Origin: an uncultured Geobacteraceae bacterium
Lineage (GTDB): Bacteria; Desulfobacterota; Desulfuromonadia; Geobacterales; Pseudopelobacteraceae
Reading direction: 5' to 3'
Length of the DNA stretch: 41,257 nt
Assembly: GCA_903852495.1 (NCBI GenBank)
Contig: CAINRC010000005.1
Location: 1 to 41,257 of the forward strand
The translations under genes were made by a program, and so were the position numbers. The notes below the pieces were generated by a model that was given only the letters and a program-made list of their open reading frames with translations, was not told the origin of the DNA and did no database searches. This document shows, one piece after another, positions 8,605 through 16,928 of the stretch (position 1 is the stretch's first letter; each line of letters starts with the position of its first letter).

Positions 8605-9042
8605 TTACGCCGCTTTTTTAAGAGCTACCCAGCCGATACAGGCCAATTGAACTGTTTTGGGGATAGGCCGGGAACCGGAACGATAATGGGCGATCATGCG
8701 ACGTGTCATGCCGAGAGCTTCAGCAGCTGTAGACAAGGACAGCTGGTTATTCCTGATCCAGCCATCAAAGGAGGCCGGAGAAAATAAACCTGCTTGTTCG
8801 CGGCAGAGTTGATACAACCGGTCCGCTCCCATATCAAGACCATCCGGCCAATCGAGGCCGTGCCCCCATTCTTCAACCGCCACATGGGCGAACAGGGTGG
8901 GGTCGGCAAGCGGAGCCAGCGCTTCATAGCGGCTGATCGTAGCGGTAAGATCACAATCAAGAGTTTCCCCTGTGTTCCAGGTGATAACCAGATGCTGGGG
9001 CGCACCGACCTGTACAGCGGTAATCAGGGGGGCTTTGTTCAT
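8605..9042 (-). CDS. DUF2442 protein with a C-terminal helix-turn-helix-like part
   Basis: 145 residues. The N-terminal 80 resemble DUF2442 (ITAVQVGAPQHLVITWNTGE, then YEALAPLADPTLFAHV and a LDWPDGLDMG motif). The C-terminal part (LSLSTAAEALGMTRRMIAHYRSGSRPIPKTV) looks like a small DNA-binding helix-turn-helix. Its ATG overlaps the stop of the DUF4160 gene before it by 4 bases, so the two are translationally coupled. DUF2442 and DUF4160 genes commonly occur together and resemble toxin-antitoxin operons in layout, but that role is not proven. The helix-turn-helix makes this the likely repressor of the operator at 9287. Confidence 0.82.
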   Translation of the reverse strand: MNKAPLITAVQVGAPQHLVITWNTGETLDCDLTATISRYEALAPLADPTLFAHVAVEEWGHGLDWPDGLDMGADRLYQLCREQAGLFSPASFDGWIRNNQLSLSTAAEALGMTRRMIAHYRSGSRPIPKTVQLACIGWVALKKAA

Positions 9043-9275
9043 AGGTTTAACCTCCGATATTCGTCAAGCAGTTCGTCCCGATGAGCCAGTATCCACGCAA
9101 CTGCTGGTGTTATCCGTTTTTGTGGCCGGACCATGCCCGCCGGTATTTTGAGAGAATCAAGTGCAACCGAAACGCGGGAGCCGTCCCGAAAAAGCATGTG
9201 CACGTGAGGGGCCGGATGTTCTTCCCCACCGTTGATGCGTATCTTCCAGTCGTTTTCACCGTGAGCGGTCGTCAT
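9039..9275 (-). CDS. DUF4160 protein
   Basis: 78 residues with the DUF4160 signature: a segment with HPAPHVHMLFRDG followed by a helical end (ITPAVAWILAHRDELLDEYRRL). The histidine-rich core (H-P-A-P-H-V-H) is conserved in the family. It is the first gene of a two-gene operon with DUF2442. The ATG at 9275 lies 11 bases from a perfect operator palindrome (9287-9303), so the operon is probably self-repressed. A toxin role is possible by analogy only. Confidence 0.82.
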   Translation of the reverse strand: MTTAHGENDWKIRINGGEEHPAPHVHMLFRDGSRVSVALDSLKIPAGMVRPQKRITPAVAWILAHRDELLDEYRRLNL

Positions 9276-9286
9276 ATTTTTATACT

Positions 9287-9303
9287 AGTGTAATGGTTAC
9301 ACT
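9287..9303. promoter_or_regulatory. Operator palindrome upstream of the DUF4160/DUF2442 operon
   Basis: AGTGTAA (9287-9293) and TTACACT (9297-9303) form a perfect 7-bp inverted repeat around TGG. It lies 12-28 bases upstream of the DUF4160 start, where a repressor would block transcription. A TACTAG stretch adjoins it on the gene side. Confidence 0.6.
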
Positions 9304-9443
9304 GTGTCAATGGTAAATATTGGTACTGCATTAGAAATCAAACCACATATAAATCGTCAAAACATGGTAGACTTGGGGAAAATCTGTGTGATATGCCAGA
9401 GCCGTGCTGCAAACCGGCTCAACAAATAAAGGAAAACCATATC

Positions 9444-10439
9444 ATGATTAGGACAACTGATATCCGTCACCCTATGTTCACCTTCTCAATTGCTGTCGGA
9501 GCACTGTTTTGTGTTCTCGCCGGATGCAGCCGCACCCCGGAACAGCCGGCTACAATTCAGGGATACGTGGAAGGGGAGTTTGTCTATATCGCCGCCCCTC
9601 TGGCCGGGCGACTGGAGACTCTCTTCGTCCAGCGGGGGGCACAGGTCAAGGCGGGAGATCCGCTCTTTGAACTGGAAAACACCCGGGAAAAAGCCGCCCG
9701 TGATGAAACACGACTCCACCTTACCCAAACCCGCGCGCAGGTTGCCGATGCCCGAAAGGGCAAGCGGGTGACAGAAATCGAGGCCAGTACCGCACTGTTG
9801 AATCAGGCGCGGGCGGCGTTGCAGTACTCGGAAAAGGAACTGCAGCGTCAGGAACGACTGCTCACCGCCAACGTGGTCCCGCTGCAGCAGGTAGACCGGC
9901 TCCGCTCCGTGCGCGATCAGGACCGGCAGCGGGTCGTCCAGCTTGAGGCGGAGCTCGGCACGGCACGCCTCGGCTCACGCAGCGACCAGATCGCAGCGGT
10001 GGAGGCGAATGCCCGTTCACTGGAAGCGGTGCTGACCAGAAGCGAGTGGGACCTGGCCCAGAAGCGGCAAAGCGCCCCCCAGGCCGGCCAGATTTTCGAC
10101 ACGCTTTATCGCCGGGGAGAATGGATCGCCGCAGGGCGACCGGCGGTGGTTCTGCTGCCCCCCCAGAATATCAAGGTCAGGACCTTTGTTCCCGAACCGC
10201 TGGTCTCAGCAATCCGCCAGGGGAACCGGGTACAGGTGACCGTTGACGGGGGGCGCACACCGCTCTCCGGCAGCGTGACGTTCGTGTCCCCCCAGGCGGA
10301 GTACACCCCGCCGGTCATCTACAGCCGGGAGAACCGCCAAAAACTGGTGTATATGGTGGAAATCGGCTTCGATCCCGCAACGGCAGTGCAACTTCACCCC
10401 GGACAACCGGTGGACGTCCGCTTCGGTTCAGGATCATGA
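9444..10439 (+). CDS. HlyD-type periplasmic adaptor lipoprotein of an ABC exporter
   Basis: 331 residues. A lipoprotein signal ends at VLAGC (Cys28), so the protein is anchored by lipid and faces the periplasm. A lipoyl-like half (GYVEGEFVYIAAPLAGRLETLFVQRGAQVKAGDPLF) precedes a long helical hairpin (about 75-195) and a beta domain. It resembles the YhiI/YbhG adaptors of ABC-2 multidrug or YbhFSR-like exporters. I chose the ATG at 9444 because AAAGGA lies before it; an upstream in-frame start at 9393 would spoil the signal peptide. It overlaps the ATPase gene by 4 bases, and permease, ATPase and adaptor form one operon. The outer-membrane partner is not in the operon. Confidence 0.87.
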   Translation: MIRTTDIRHPMFTFSIAVGALFCVLAGCSRTPEQPATIQGYVEGEFVYIAAPLAGRLETLFVQRGAQVKAGDPLFELENTREKAARDETRLHLTQTRAQVADARKGKRVTEIEASTALLNQARAALQYSEKELQRQERLLTANVVPLQQVDRLRSVRDQDRQRVVQLEAELGTARLGSRSDQIAAVEANARSLEAVLTRSEWDLAQKRQSAPQAGQIFDTLYRRGEWIAAGRPAVVLLPPQNIKVRTFVPEPLVSAIRQGNRVQVTVDGGRTPLSGSVTFVSPQAEYTPPVIYSRENRQKLVYMVEIGFDPATAVQLHPGQPVDVRFGSGS

Positions 10440-11362
10440 CGGACGGTTTCGCCATCGATGTGCGCGGCATGACCAAGCGCTTCGGTGAACAGACCGTGGT
10501 CAACGGGATAGATCTGCAGGTGCGGCGTGGTGAGGTGTACGGTTTTCTCGGTCCGAACGGCAGCGGTAAAACCACCTTTATCCGTATGCTCTGCGGACTG
10601 CTGGCCGCAGATGCGGGCGAAGGCACCTGCCTCGGCTTCGATGTCATCAGGGAGAGCGAGTACATCAAGCGCCAGGTCAGCTACATGACCCAGCGCTTCA
10701 GTTTTTATGAAGATTTGAGCATTGCCGAAAACCTTGATTTTGTAGCGCGAATGTATGCCGTTGCGAATCGGCGGGAAGCGGTGCGGGACAGCATTGAACG
10801 GTTGGGACTGGCCGGTCGGCAGAAACAGCTGGCGGGTGAACTGTCGGGCGGGTGGAAGCAGCGTCTCGCCCTGGCGGCGTGCCTGATTCACAATCCACAA
10901 CTGCTGCTGCTGGACGAACCGACCGCCGGCGTCGACCCGAAAGCGCGCCGCGACTTCTGGGAACAGATACACGAACTTGCCGGACAGGGGCTGACCTTTC
11001 TGATCACCACCCACTACATGGACGAGGCCGAACGGTGCGACCGGCTCGCCTATATTTCCTACGGCAACCTGCTGACCCGCGGCACGGCGGCGGAGGTTGT
11101 TGCCGGGGCGGGGTTGACCACCTGGAGGGTGGACGGCCCGGAACTGCATGAACTTGCCCGCCTGCTGCGCGGCACTCCGGCTGTGCTCCAGGCGGTGGCA
11201 TTCGGGGCCCGGCTCCATGTCAGCGGCACCGATGCGGCCGCCCTGGAACGGGCAATCGCCCCCTTCCGCACGGGACACCACAGCTGGCAGCAGATCCACC
11301 CCGGACTTGAGGATGTGTTCATCCATCTGATGGGAAGTTCGAAGGACAATTATTCCCCATGA
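10436..11362 (+). CDS. ABC exporter ATP-binding protein
   Basis: 308 residues with one nucleotide-binding domain: Walker A GPNGSGKTT near residue 40, signature LSGGWKQRLALA near 138 and Walker B LLLLDEPTAGVD, then ITTHYMDEAERCD. The C-terminal 80 residues are the extension usual for ABC-2 (CcmA/DrrA-like) ATPases. The relatives YbhF and YhiH carry two ATPase domains fused, while this one has a single domain and would work as a dimer. The ATG overlaps the adaptor stop (ATGA), and the permease gene overlaps its own stop in the same way. Confidence 0.9.
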   Translation: MTDGFAIDVRGMTKRFGEQTVVNGIDLQVRRGEVYGFLGPNGSGKTTFIRMLCGLLAADAGEGTCLGFDVIRESEYIKRQVSYMTQRFSFYEDLSIAENLDFVARMYAVANRREAVRDSIERLGLAGRQKQLAGELSGGWKQRLALAACLIHNPQLLLLDEPTAGVDPKARRDFWEQIHELAGQGLTFLITTHYMDEAERCDRLAYISYGNLLTRGTAAEVVAGAGLTTWRVDGPELHELARLLRGTPAVLQAVAFGARLHVSGTDAAALERAIAPFRTGHHSWQQIHPGLEDVFIHLMGSSKDNYSP

Positions 11363-12510
11363 GCCCTGCGAAAAAACCGACACCATTATCATTTGCCCGC
11401 TTCTGGGCCATCGTCACCAAGGAATTTATCCAGATGCGGAGGGATCGGCTCACCTTCGGCATGATTATCGGCATTCCGGTGGTTCAGCTCATGCTCTTCG
11501 GCTATGCCATCAACGGCGATCCGAAGCATCTTCCCACCGCCGTGCTGCTGGCCGACAACAGTCAGCAGGGGCGTTCACTGCTCTCTGCTCTCAAAAACAG
11601 CGACTATTTCAGGTTTGTCCGCGAGGTTAAGAGCGAGAAGGAGGCGGAGGCCGTACTCGCCACGGGAGAAGTTCAGTTTGTCGTGACGATCCCGGAAAAT
11701 TTCGGCCGCAATCTGCTGCGCGGCGACAAGCCCACCGTACTGGTTGAAGCGGATGCCACAGATCCATCCGCCACCGGCAACGCCATCGCCTCCCTGCGAA
11801 CGCTGCTGGGGAGTGCGCTGCAGCACGACCTCAAGGGACCGCTCGCCTTTCTGGCTGGCAGCGAAGGCCCGATAAATCTGCGTGTCCACGCCCGCTACAA
11901 CCCGGAAGGAATTTCCCAGTACAATATCGTACCGGGGCTGATGGGGGTTGTGCTGACCATGACCATGGTGATGATCACCGGCCTGGCCATGACCCGCGAG
12001 CGGGAACGGGGCACCATGGAAAACCTCCTCTCCATGCCGACCCGGCCGCTGGAAGTGCTGCTCGGCAAGATCATTCCCTATATTCTGGTCGGCTACATCC
12101 AGGTCGGCCTGATCCTGATTGCGGCGCGCTTTCTGTTCCGGGTACCGATGAACGGCAGCATCCCGCTGCTGCTCCTCACATCCCTGCTGTTCATCGCCGC
12201 AAATCTGGCCATGGGCATCACCTTTTCCACCCTGGCAAAAAACCAGCTCCAGGCGGTACAGATGACCTTTTTTTTCTTCCTTCCCTCACTGCTGCTGTCC
12301 GGGTTCATGTTCCCGTTCCGGGGCATGCCGGAGTGGGCGCAGGCCATTGGCGAAGTGCTGCCGCTGACTCATTTCCTGCGGGTTATCAGGGGGATACTGT
12401 TGAAGGGGAATGGATTTGAAGAGGTGATCCTGCAGTTGTGGCAGATCATGCTGTTTGCCGTCGTGGCTCTCACCATCGGCGTGAAACGCTACCGGCGGAC
12501 GCTGGATTAG
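11359..12510 (+). CDS. ABC-2 type permease
   Basis: 383 residues of the YbhS/YbhR (ABC2_membrane_3) family. A short cytoplasmic N-terminus leads into one membrane helix (LTFGMIIGIPVVQLMLFGYAI). A large periplasmic domain spans about 45-170, and five further helices follow, with the family's EFIQMRRDR and REREKGTMENLL-type (here RERERGTMENLLSMPTRP) motifs. As a homodimer it would form the pore for the ATPase encoded before it. The start overlaps the ATPase stop by 4 bases. It is the last gene of the exporter operon and is convergent with the macrodomain gene 12 bases away. Confidence 0.9.
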   Translation: MSPAKKPTPLSFARFWAIVTKEFIQMRRDRLTFGMIIGIPVVQLMLFGYAINGDPKHLPTAVLLADNSQQGRSLLSALKNSDYFRFVREVKSEKEAEAVLATGEVQFVVTIPENFGRNLLRGDKPTVLVEADATDPSATGNAIASLRTLLGSALQHDLKGPLAFLAGSEGPINLRVHARYNPEGISQYNIVPGLMGVVLTMTMVMITGLAMTRERERGTMENLLSMPTRPLEVLLGKIIPYILVGYIQVGLILIAARFLFRVPMNGSIPLLLLTSLLFIAANLAMGITFSTLAKNQLQAVQMTFFFFLPSLLLSGFMFPFRGMPEWAQAIGEVLPLTHFLRVIRGILLKGNGFEEVILQLWQIMLFAVVALTIGVKRYRRTLD

Positions 12511-12522
12511 GGGTGCGGGGCA

Positions 12523-13053
12523 TCAGCTCCCGCACATCAGCCCCAGCCCCGCTGCGGTTTCCCGATACACCTGCTGCGCCCCTTCGCTGAACTGCACGAA
12601 GATGATCCGTTCCAGCTCCGGAAACTGGGCGGCCGCTTCCTGAGCAGCCTGGAGAGCGATAGTTGCCGCCTCCCGCATCGGGTACCCGTACACCCCCGCA
12701 CTGACCGCCGGAAAGGCGATACTTTTCAGACCGCGCAGATGCGCCACCTGAAAGCAGCGGCGGTAGGCAGACGCCAGAAGTTCCGGTTCCCCCGTGTCGC
12801 CGCCATGCCACACCGGCCCGACGGTATGAATCACATACCGGGCCGGAAGCAGATACCCCCCGGTAATCTTGGCATCACCGGTTTCGCACCCCCGAAGCCC
12901 GGCACACTCCTGCACCAGCTCCGGTCCGGCAACACGGTGAATGGCACCGTCCACACCGCCACCCCCCAGCAACGTGTTATTGGCCGCATTGACAATGGCA
13001 TCCACCGCCAGTGTCGTGATATCCGCCTGAATGATTTCGATAATTGCCGGCAT
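12523..13053 (-). CDS. Macrodomain protein (O-acetyl-ADP-ribose deacetylase-like)
   Basis: 176 residues forming a single macrodomain of the YmdB/MacroD type, which removes acetyl or ADP-ribosyl groups from ADP-ribose derivatives. Diagnostic parts are [32 protein letters not shown] (family motif, residues about 8-40), the AGVYGYP loop near 123 and the [19 protein letters not shown] strand. Length is typical. It is monocistronic and convergent with the exporter operon. The upstream region contains the perfect palindrome ATACTAGTAT at about 13091-13100, which could be part of its control region. Confidence 0.9.
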   Translation of the reverse strand: MPAIIEIIQADITTLAVDAIVNAANNTLLGGGGVDGAIHRVAGPELVQECAGLRGCETGDAKITGGYLLPARYVIHTVGPVWHGGDTGEPELLASAYRRCFQVAHLRGLKSIAFPAVSAGVYGYPMREAATIALQAAQEAAAQFPELERIIFVQFSEGAQQVYRETAAGLGLMCGS

Positions 13054-13241
13054 TGTTCCTCCGCTAAAACATAAGGTTGCATCGTTCTGTCATACTAGTA
13101 TACTGCAAGCTATCTGTAATTCCAATTCCAGTTCAAAGATGATCTCAAGGCAGCCAAGAGAGGGCTTTGAAATGGAATTGGGATAATTTCCGGTGGCTGC
13201 GGCTGGAACCATGCCGGCCGTGGCGAGAAGGAGAGATGCCC

Positions 13242-13544
13242 ATGCTCTTCCCTCCCCTCCGCAAAAAAAGATACCACGGAATTCTTCTCGATGCACCCCG
13301 CGACGGCGATGAGCGCTGCCAAAATTGCGGCGGCCTCTGCTGCAAGTCGTTTGCCGCCGTGGAGGTCACCTGGGACGAATACGAACGGCTCCGGGCACTT
13401 GGGGCCACACGCCTGCAGCTGTCACTGTACGGTGCGCATCGTCTGGAGATCGATTATGCCTGCGAATTCCTGGTGGAAGGGCGCTGCAGTATATACGACG
13501 TCCGCCCGGATATCTGCCGCCGCTTTTTCTGCTCCGAAACCTGA
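13242..13544 (+). CDS. YkgJ-family CxxC protein
   Basis: About 100 residues of the YkgJ-like zinc- or iron-chelating family, function unknown. The metal-binding cysteines are in CQNCGGLCCKSF, CEFL-EGRCSIYDVRPDICRRFFC. The ATG at 13242 stands 8 bases after AAGGAG and is preferred; starts at 13236 and 13167 are also open. The region 13167-13241 just upstream reads as possible coding without a ribosome site. It ends before a strong two-way terminator shared with the ferredoxin-like gene on the other strand. Confidence 0.8.
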   Translation: MLFPPLRKKRYHGILLDAPRDGDERCQNCGGLCCKSFAAVEVTWDEYERLRALGATRLQLSLYGAHRLEIDYACEFLVEGRCSIYDVRPDICRRFFCSET

Positions 13545-13564
13545 TCCCATCCACTGAAAACAGA

Positions 13565-13602
13565 ACGGCCCGTTGCCACCGGCAGGTGTGGCAACGGGCC
13601 GT
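13565..13602. terminator. Bidirectional terminator between convergent genes
   Basis: A perfect 15-bp stem, ACGGCCCGTTGCCAC (13565-13579) with GTGGCAACGGGCCGT (13588-13602), closes an 8-base loop. CGTATTTATT follows on the plus strand and TTCTGTTTT on the minus strand. It sits between the YkgJ-like stop (13544) and the ferredoxin-like stop (13627). Confidence 0.85.
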
Positions 13603-13626
13603 CGTATTTATTCAGGAGAGGGTGTA

Positions 13627-14370
13627 TTACCCCTTGATCTGCCCCTGAATGCCGATAGTCACTTCAGTGTAGGGGATCTGTTTTCCCGATGCCGCCAGCG
13701 CCTGACGAGCCGCCACGGCGATACCGCCGCAGCAGGGAACCTCCATCTTGAGAACAGTGATACTTCTCACGTCCGACTTACTGAACAGCTCGGTCAGTTT
13801 CTGGGTATAAAAATTATTGTCATCCAGCTTCGGGCAGCCCATGACGACCGCTTTCCCCTTGAGAAAATCTTCGTGGTAGCCCGCATAGGCCACCGGCACG
13901 CAGTCGGCGGTGATGAGCAGATCGGCGCCCTGGAAGTAGGGGGCGGTCGTGGAAACCAGGTGGAGCTGCACCGGCCACTGGGCCAGTTGACTCTGCCGGC
14001 TGCCGGCCGGGCCGGAGGGGGTGGGCGCCGGAGCGGCAAAGCTCATGGCGCGGGATCCGGGGCAACCGCCGCCATGCTGCGAGGGTGCAGCAACGGGCGG
14101 TGCAGGGTGATGGGCAGGTGCCGCTTTACCCAACGTCGCCAGATGTTTTTCCACCGCCGCTTCGTCGAATTCGTCAGTATCCCGCTCCTCAATCTGGATC
14201 GCATCCCGGGGGCATTCCCCCAGGCAGGCTCCCAGCCCGTCGCACAGGTTATCGGCAGCCAGCACCGCCTTGCCGTCAACAAGCTTGATAGCGCCTTCGG
14301 CGCAGGATGGCACACAGAGTCCGCAGCCGTCACATTTGTCCTGATCGATGGTAACAATTTTTCTCAACAT
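13627..14370 (-). CDS. 4Fe-4S ferredoxin-like protein of the nitrosative-stress type
   Basis: 247 residues. The N-terminus has one complete 4Fe-4S motif (C13, C16, C19, C23). The second motif is C43-x5-C49-x3-CP, one cysteine short of the usual pattern. A Pro/Ala-rich linker (about 80-120) joins it to a C-terminal domain with conserved CVPVAY, GCPKLDD and VPCCGG cysteines. Proteins of this make-up are found near hybrid-cluster-protein genes in anaerobes, suggesting a redox role in NO or hydroxylamine stress, but no hcp gene is present here. It is 30 bases downstream of the YgbA-like gene and probably in its operon. No membrane segment is visible. Confidence 0.8.
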   Translation of the reverse strand: MLRKIVTIDQDKCDGCGLCVPSCAEGAIKLVDGKAVLAADNLCDGLGACLGECPRDAIQIEERDTDEFDEAAVEKHLATLGKAAPAHHPAPPVAAPSQHGGGCPGSRAMSFAAPAPTPSGPAGSRQSQLAQWPVQLHLVSTTAPYFQGADLLITADCVPVAYAGYHEDFLKGKAVVMGCPKLDDNNFYTQKLTELFSKSDVRSITVLKMEVPCCGGIAVAARQALAASGKQIPYTEVTIGIQGQIKG

Positions 14371-14400
14371 GGTTTTTTCTCCTGTTCTGTATTTGGGTAG

Positions 14401-14754
14401 CTAAAAAAAGTAATGCCAGATGTAATCCAGCCTGCCGCGCAGCATCAGTTTTCGTCCCGAGTACGCCATAATTTCCTTTACCTTTGCCAGTTGCGGCTTG
14501 GTATAGCAGTGCGTGCGGCAATGCTTGCAGGTCGGTTTTTCAGCTTCCAGCGGACATTTCAGCCGTCTGGTCACTGCGTATGCCAGAAATGATGCGCAAT
14601 CAGGGCAGAGAGTCCGCTGGTCAAGGTCTGCAAGTTGGGCCACGGAAGTTCGTTCGGCACCGCCATGTTTCCCCGCGCAGTAGACCTCGACAAACTTGCC
14701 GATCAGCTTGATGTCGCTTTTCTGATTTCTGGTTAGTTCATTCATGTTCGTCAT
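14401..14754 (-). CDS. YgbA_NO family protein (nitrous oxide-stimulated promoter family)
   Basis: About 117 residues matching the YgbA_NO family, whose E. coli member is induced by nitric oxide. Visible features are the helical N-terminus IGKFVEVYCAGKHGG, then CPDCASFLAYAVTRRLKCPLE and CKHCRTHCY, giving two CxxC pairs plus extra cysteines that could hold a metal. The ATG at 14754 has GGGGGAG just upstream; a second ATG lies at 14745. It is the first gene of the operon with the ferredoxin-like protein. A CRP/FNR-type site (14781-14794) lies about 27 bases upstream. Confidence 0.85.
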   Translation of the reverse strand: MTNMNELTRNQKSDIKLIGKFVEVYCAGKHGGAERTSVAQLADLDQRTLCPDCASFLAYAVTRRLKCPLEAEKPTCKHCRTHCYTKPQLAKVKEIMAYSGRKLMLRGRLDYIWHYFF

Positions 14755-14780
14755 ACTGCTCCCCCTCCGCCCCATCTTAC

Positions 14781-14794
14781 ATGACCAAGGTCAA
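14781..14794. promoter_or_regulatory. CRP/FNR-type palindrome between ygbA-like gene and mobB
   Basis: On the plus strand ATGACCAAGGTCAA, on the minus strand TTGACCTTGGTCAT, matching the TTGAC-N4-GTCAA type used by several NO- or redox-responsive CRP/FNR regulators. It lies between two divergent genes. A close relative is at 24415. The likely target is the YgbA-type operon; HcpR- or DNR-like control is an inference. Confidence 0.5.
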
Positions 14795-14875
14795 ATTTTT
14801 GAGATTTTACTTTACGCTGACCGGATGATTACTATACATTCGCCAAAGCAGATACGTCTACATTCGAGGCCCCGC

Positions 14876-15388
14876 ATGATCTCCAAAGCTGTTTCCTTTG
14901 TCGCCAAATCAGGTACCGGAAAAACCACCCTGCTGGAAAAAGTCATCGCCGAACTGAAACAGCGCGGCTACCGGATCGGTGTTATCAAACACGATGCCCA
15001 CCGTTTTGACATCGACCATCCGGGCAAGGACAGTCACCGCCTGACCGCCGCCGGTGCCGATACGATGCTGATTTCTTCACCGGCACAGCTGGCCTTGGTG
15101 AAACAGCATGCCGAATCACCGCCGATTGAAGAGCTGATCGCCACCTATTTTACCGATGTGGATCTGATCCTCACCGAGGGTTTCAAAAAAAGCGGACTCC
15201 CCAAAATCGAGGTGCACCGTAAAGAGCGGAGCAGCACGCTGCTCTGTCGCGGGGAAGAAAATGACCCGTCTCTGCTGGCAGTGGCCAGCGATGAACCACT
15301 GGAACTGGACGTACCGGTCCTGGATCTGAACAACCCGGCCCAGGTGGCCGACTTTGTGGAGAAGCAGATCATTCATGCAGCTGACTGA
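14876..15388 (+). CDS. mobB: Molybdopterin-guanine dinucleotide biosynthesis adaptor protein MobB
   Basis: 171 residues. A P-loop SGTGKTTLLEKVI lies near residue 10, followed by GYRIGVIKHDAHRFDIDHPGKDSHRLTAAGA, the MobB signature. MobB assists MobA in attaching GMP to molybdopterin. The ATG at 14876 is preceded by GAGG and lines up with the family's start; earlier in-frame starts would add non-homologous residues. The stop overlaps moaA by 14 bases, and mobB-moaA-MOSC form an operon. It is divergent from the ygbA-like gene. Confidence 0.87.
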   Translation: MISKAVSFVAKSGTGKTTLLEKVIAELKQRGYRIGVIKHDAHRFDIDHPGKDSHRLTAAGADTMLISSPAQLALVKQHAESPPIEELIATYFTDVDLILTEGFKKSGLPKIEVHRKERSSTLLCRGEENDPSLLAVASDEPLELDVPVLDLNNPAQVADFVEKQIIHAAD

Positions 15389-16355
15389 CTCCCACGGGAG
15401 AAACATAAATTATCTGCGCCTGTCCGTGACCGATCGCTGCAATATGCGCTGTTTTTACTGTATGCCCAAGGAGGGAGTCGCCAAAAAAGAGCATGGCGCC
15501 ATACTTTCCTATGAAGAGCTGCAGCTGATTGCCGAAGCGGCCATCGGCATGGGGATCGAAAAAATCCGCATTACCGGCGGTGAACCGCTGGTACGCCCCG
15601 GAATTGTTGCATTCCTTGCCCGCCTGTCCCGACTGGACGGCCTGAGACATCTGGCTCTGACAACCAACGGCCTGCTGCTGGCGGAGATGGCCGCCGACCT
15701 TTACCTTGCCGGCGTACAGCGCCTGAATGTCAGCCTTGACTCCCTCCATGGGGACACGTTTACGGAGATCACCCGTGGGGGGGATCTGGATCGGGTGCTG
15801 GCCGGACTGGAAGCGGCGGAACAGGCCGGCTTTCCCCCGCCGAAGATCAACTGTGTCATCATGCGCGGCATTAACGACGGCGAAATACTTGACTTTGCCG
15901 ACAGGACCCTGTCGCACGGCAATTCAATCCGCTTCATAGAGTATATGCCGGCGGTCAAGGACGACGACTGGCAGCGCTACTCCATTTCCGGCGGTGAGAT
16001 TCTGCAGCGCATTACCGAGCGCTACACTCTGGAGCAGGTGGACAAGGGGCAGTTCGCCGGGCCGTCACGTGATTTCCGCATCCCCGGCGCACGGGGCAGC
16101 ATCGGCATCATAACAGCGGTCTCCGGACATTTCTGCTCTGAGTGCAACCGGATCCGGGTCACCTCCACCGGGCAGGCCAAAGGGTGTCTTTTCTCCGACG
16201 AAAAAACCGACCTGATCCCTTTCCTCCGGCCACCGGACCGCCAGAGGCTGACAGCAGCGCTGCAACAGATTGTGTCCACCAAACCGGAGCGGCACGGAAT
16301 ATCCGTGGACGGCTATGTTCACAAAAATTTCACCATGTCACAGGTAGGGGGGTAA
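15375..16355 (+). CDS. moaA: GTP 3',8-cyclase MoaA
   Basis: 326 residues. The radical-SAM cluster is C22-x3-C26-xx-C29 (RCNMRCFYC). The second 4Fe-4S cluster is held by C254, C257 and C271 (CSECNRIRVTSTGQAKGC). The protein ends in the characteristic GG dipeptide. Together with MoaC it makes cyclic pyranopterin monophosphate in molybdenum cofactor synthesis. I chose the ATG at 15375 because the protein then starts just before the conserved D..GR.I.YLR segment; it overlaps mobB. No moaC gene is in this cluster. Confidence 0.95.
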   Translation: MQLTDSHGRNINYLRLSVTDRCNMRCFYCMPKEGVAKKEHGAILSYEELQLIAEAAIGMGIEKIRITGGEPLVRPGIVAFLARLSRLDGLRHLALTTNGLLLAEMAADLYLAGVQRLNVSLDSLHGDTFTEITRGGDLDRVLAGLEAAEQAGFPPPKINCVIMRGINDGEILDFADRTLSHGNSIRFIEYMPAVKDDDWQRYSISGGEILQRITERYTLEQVDKGQFAGPSRDFRIPGARGSIGIITAVSGHFCSECNRIRVTSTGQAKGCLFSDEKTDLIPFLRPPDRQRLTAALQQIVSTKPERHGISVDGYVHKNFTMSQVGG

Positions 16356-16360
16356 GCGAA

Positions 16361-16789
16361 ATGGGCGTGGTCAAAGCGGTCTGCATCAGTGAAAACAAAG
16401 GTGAACGAAAGAAACCGGTGGCATCGGTGGAACTGCGCATTAATCACGGCATCATCGGTGATGGTCACGCCGGTGACTGGCACCGTCAGGTGAGCCTGCT
16501 GGCAGCGGAGAGCATCGACAAAATGCGGGCCCTGGGGCTGGACGTGGATTCGGGCGATTTTGCCGAAAACATCACCACCAGCGGCATCGTACTGGTGACC
16601 CTGCCGATCGGCAGCCGCCTGCAGCTTGGAGAGACGGTGCTGGAAGTAACCCAGATCGGCAAGGTGTGCCACACCCGCTGCGCCATCTTTTACCAGGCCG
16701 GCGATTGCGTCATGCCTAAAGAAGGAATCTTTGCCACGGTTATAGTCGGCGGAATCATCAAACCGGGGGATAGCATCACAACCATGTGA
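16361..16789 (+). CDS. MOSC domain protein
   Basis: 142 residues forming a single MOSC domain, a fold of molybdenum cofactor sulfurase C-termini thought to bind or pass on sulfur or the cofactor. Recognisable parts are IIGDGHAGDWHRQVSLLA, DFAENITTSGI, LPIGSRLQLGETVLEVTQIGK and the invariant cysteine in GKVCHTRCAIF. The ATG at 16361 is 5 bases after the moaA stop, so it is cotranscribed. A role in a molybdoenzyme pathway follows from its place after mobB-moaA. Confidence 0.9.
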   Translation: MGVVKAVCISENKGERKKPVASVELRINHGIIGDGHAGDWHRQVSLLAAESIDKMRALGLDVDSGDFAENITTSGIVLVTLPIGSRLQLGETVLEVTQIGKVCHTRCAIFYQAGDCVMPKEGIFATVIVGGIIKPGDSITTM

Positions 16790-16928
16790 GGGGGGGACTG
16801 AAGTCTGCCCTCCCCAACATGGCCCGCCTGACAACTTGCTTCCTGTTTTTTTCCTTTGCCTCACCGGCCCCATTCCTTGTAGTATGGCCCGGCTGTATAA
16901 TCTCATCCGCCTGGATACCGACACCGAC

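Noticed and set aside
10394-11392. Minus-strand open frame opposite the ABC exporter ATPase
   Set aside because: The plus-strand gene has all ABC motifs, while this frame has none and no ribosome site.
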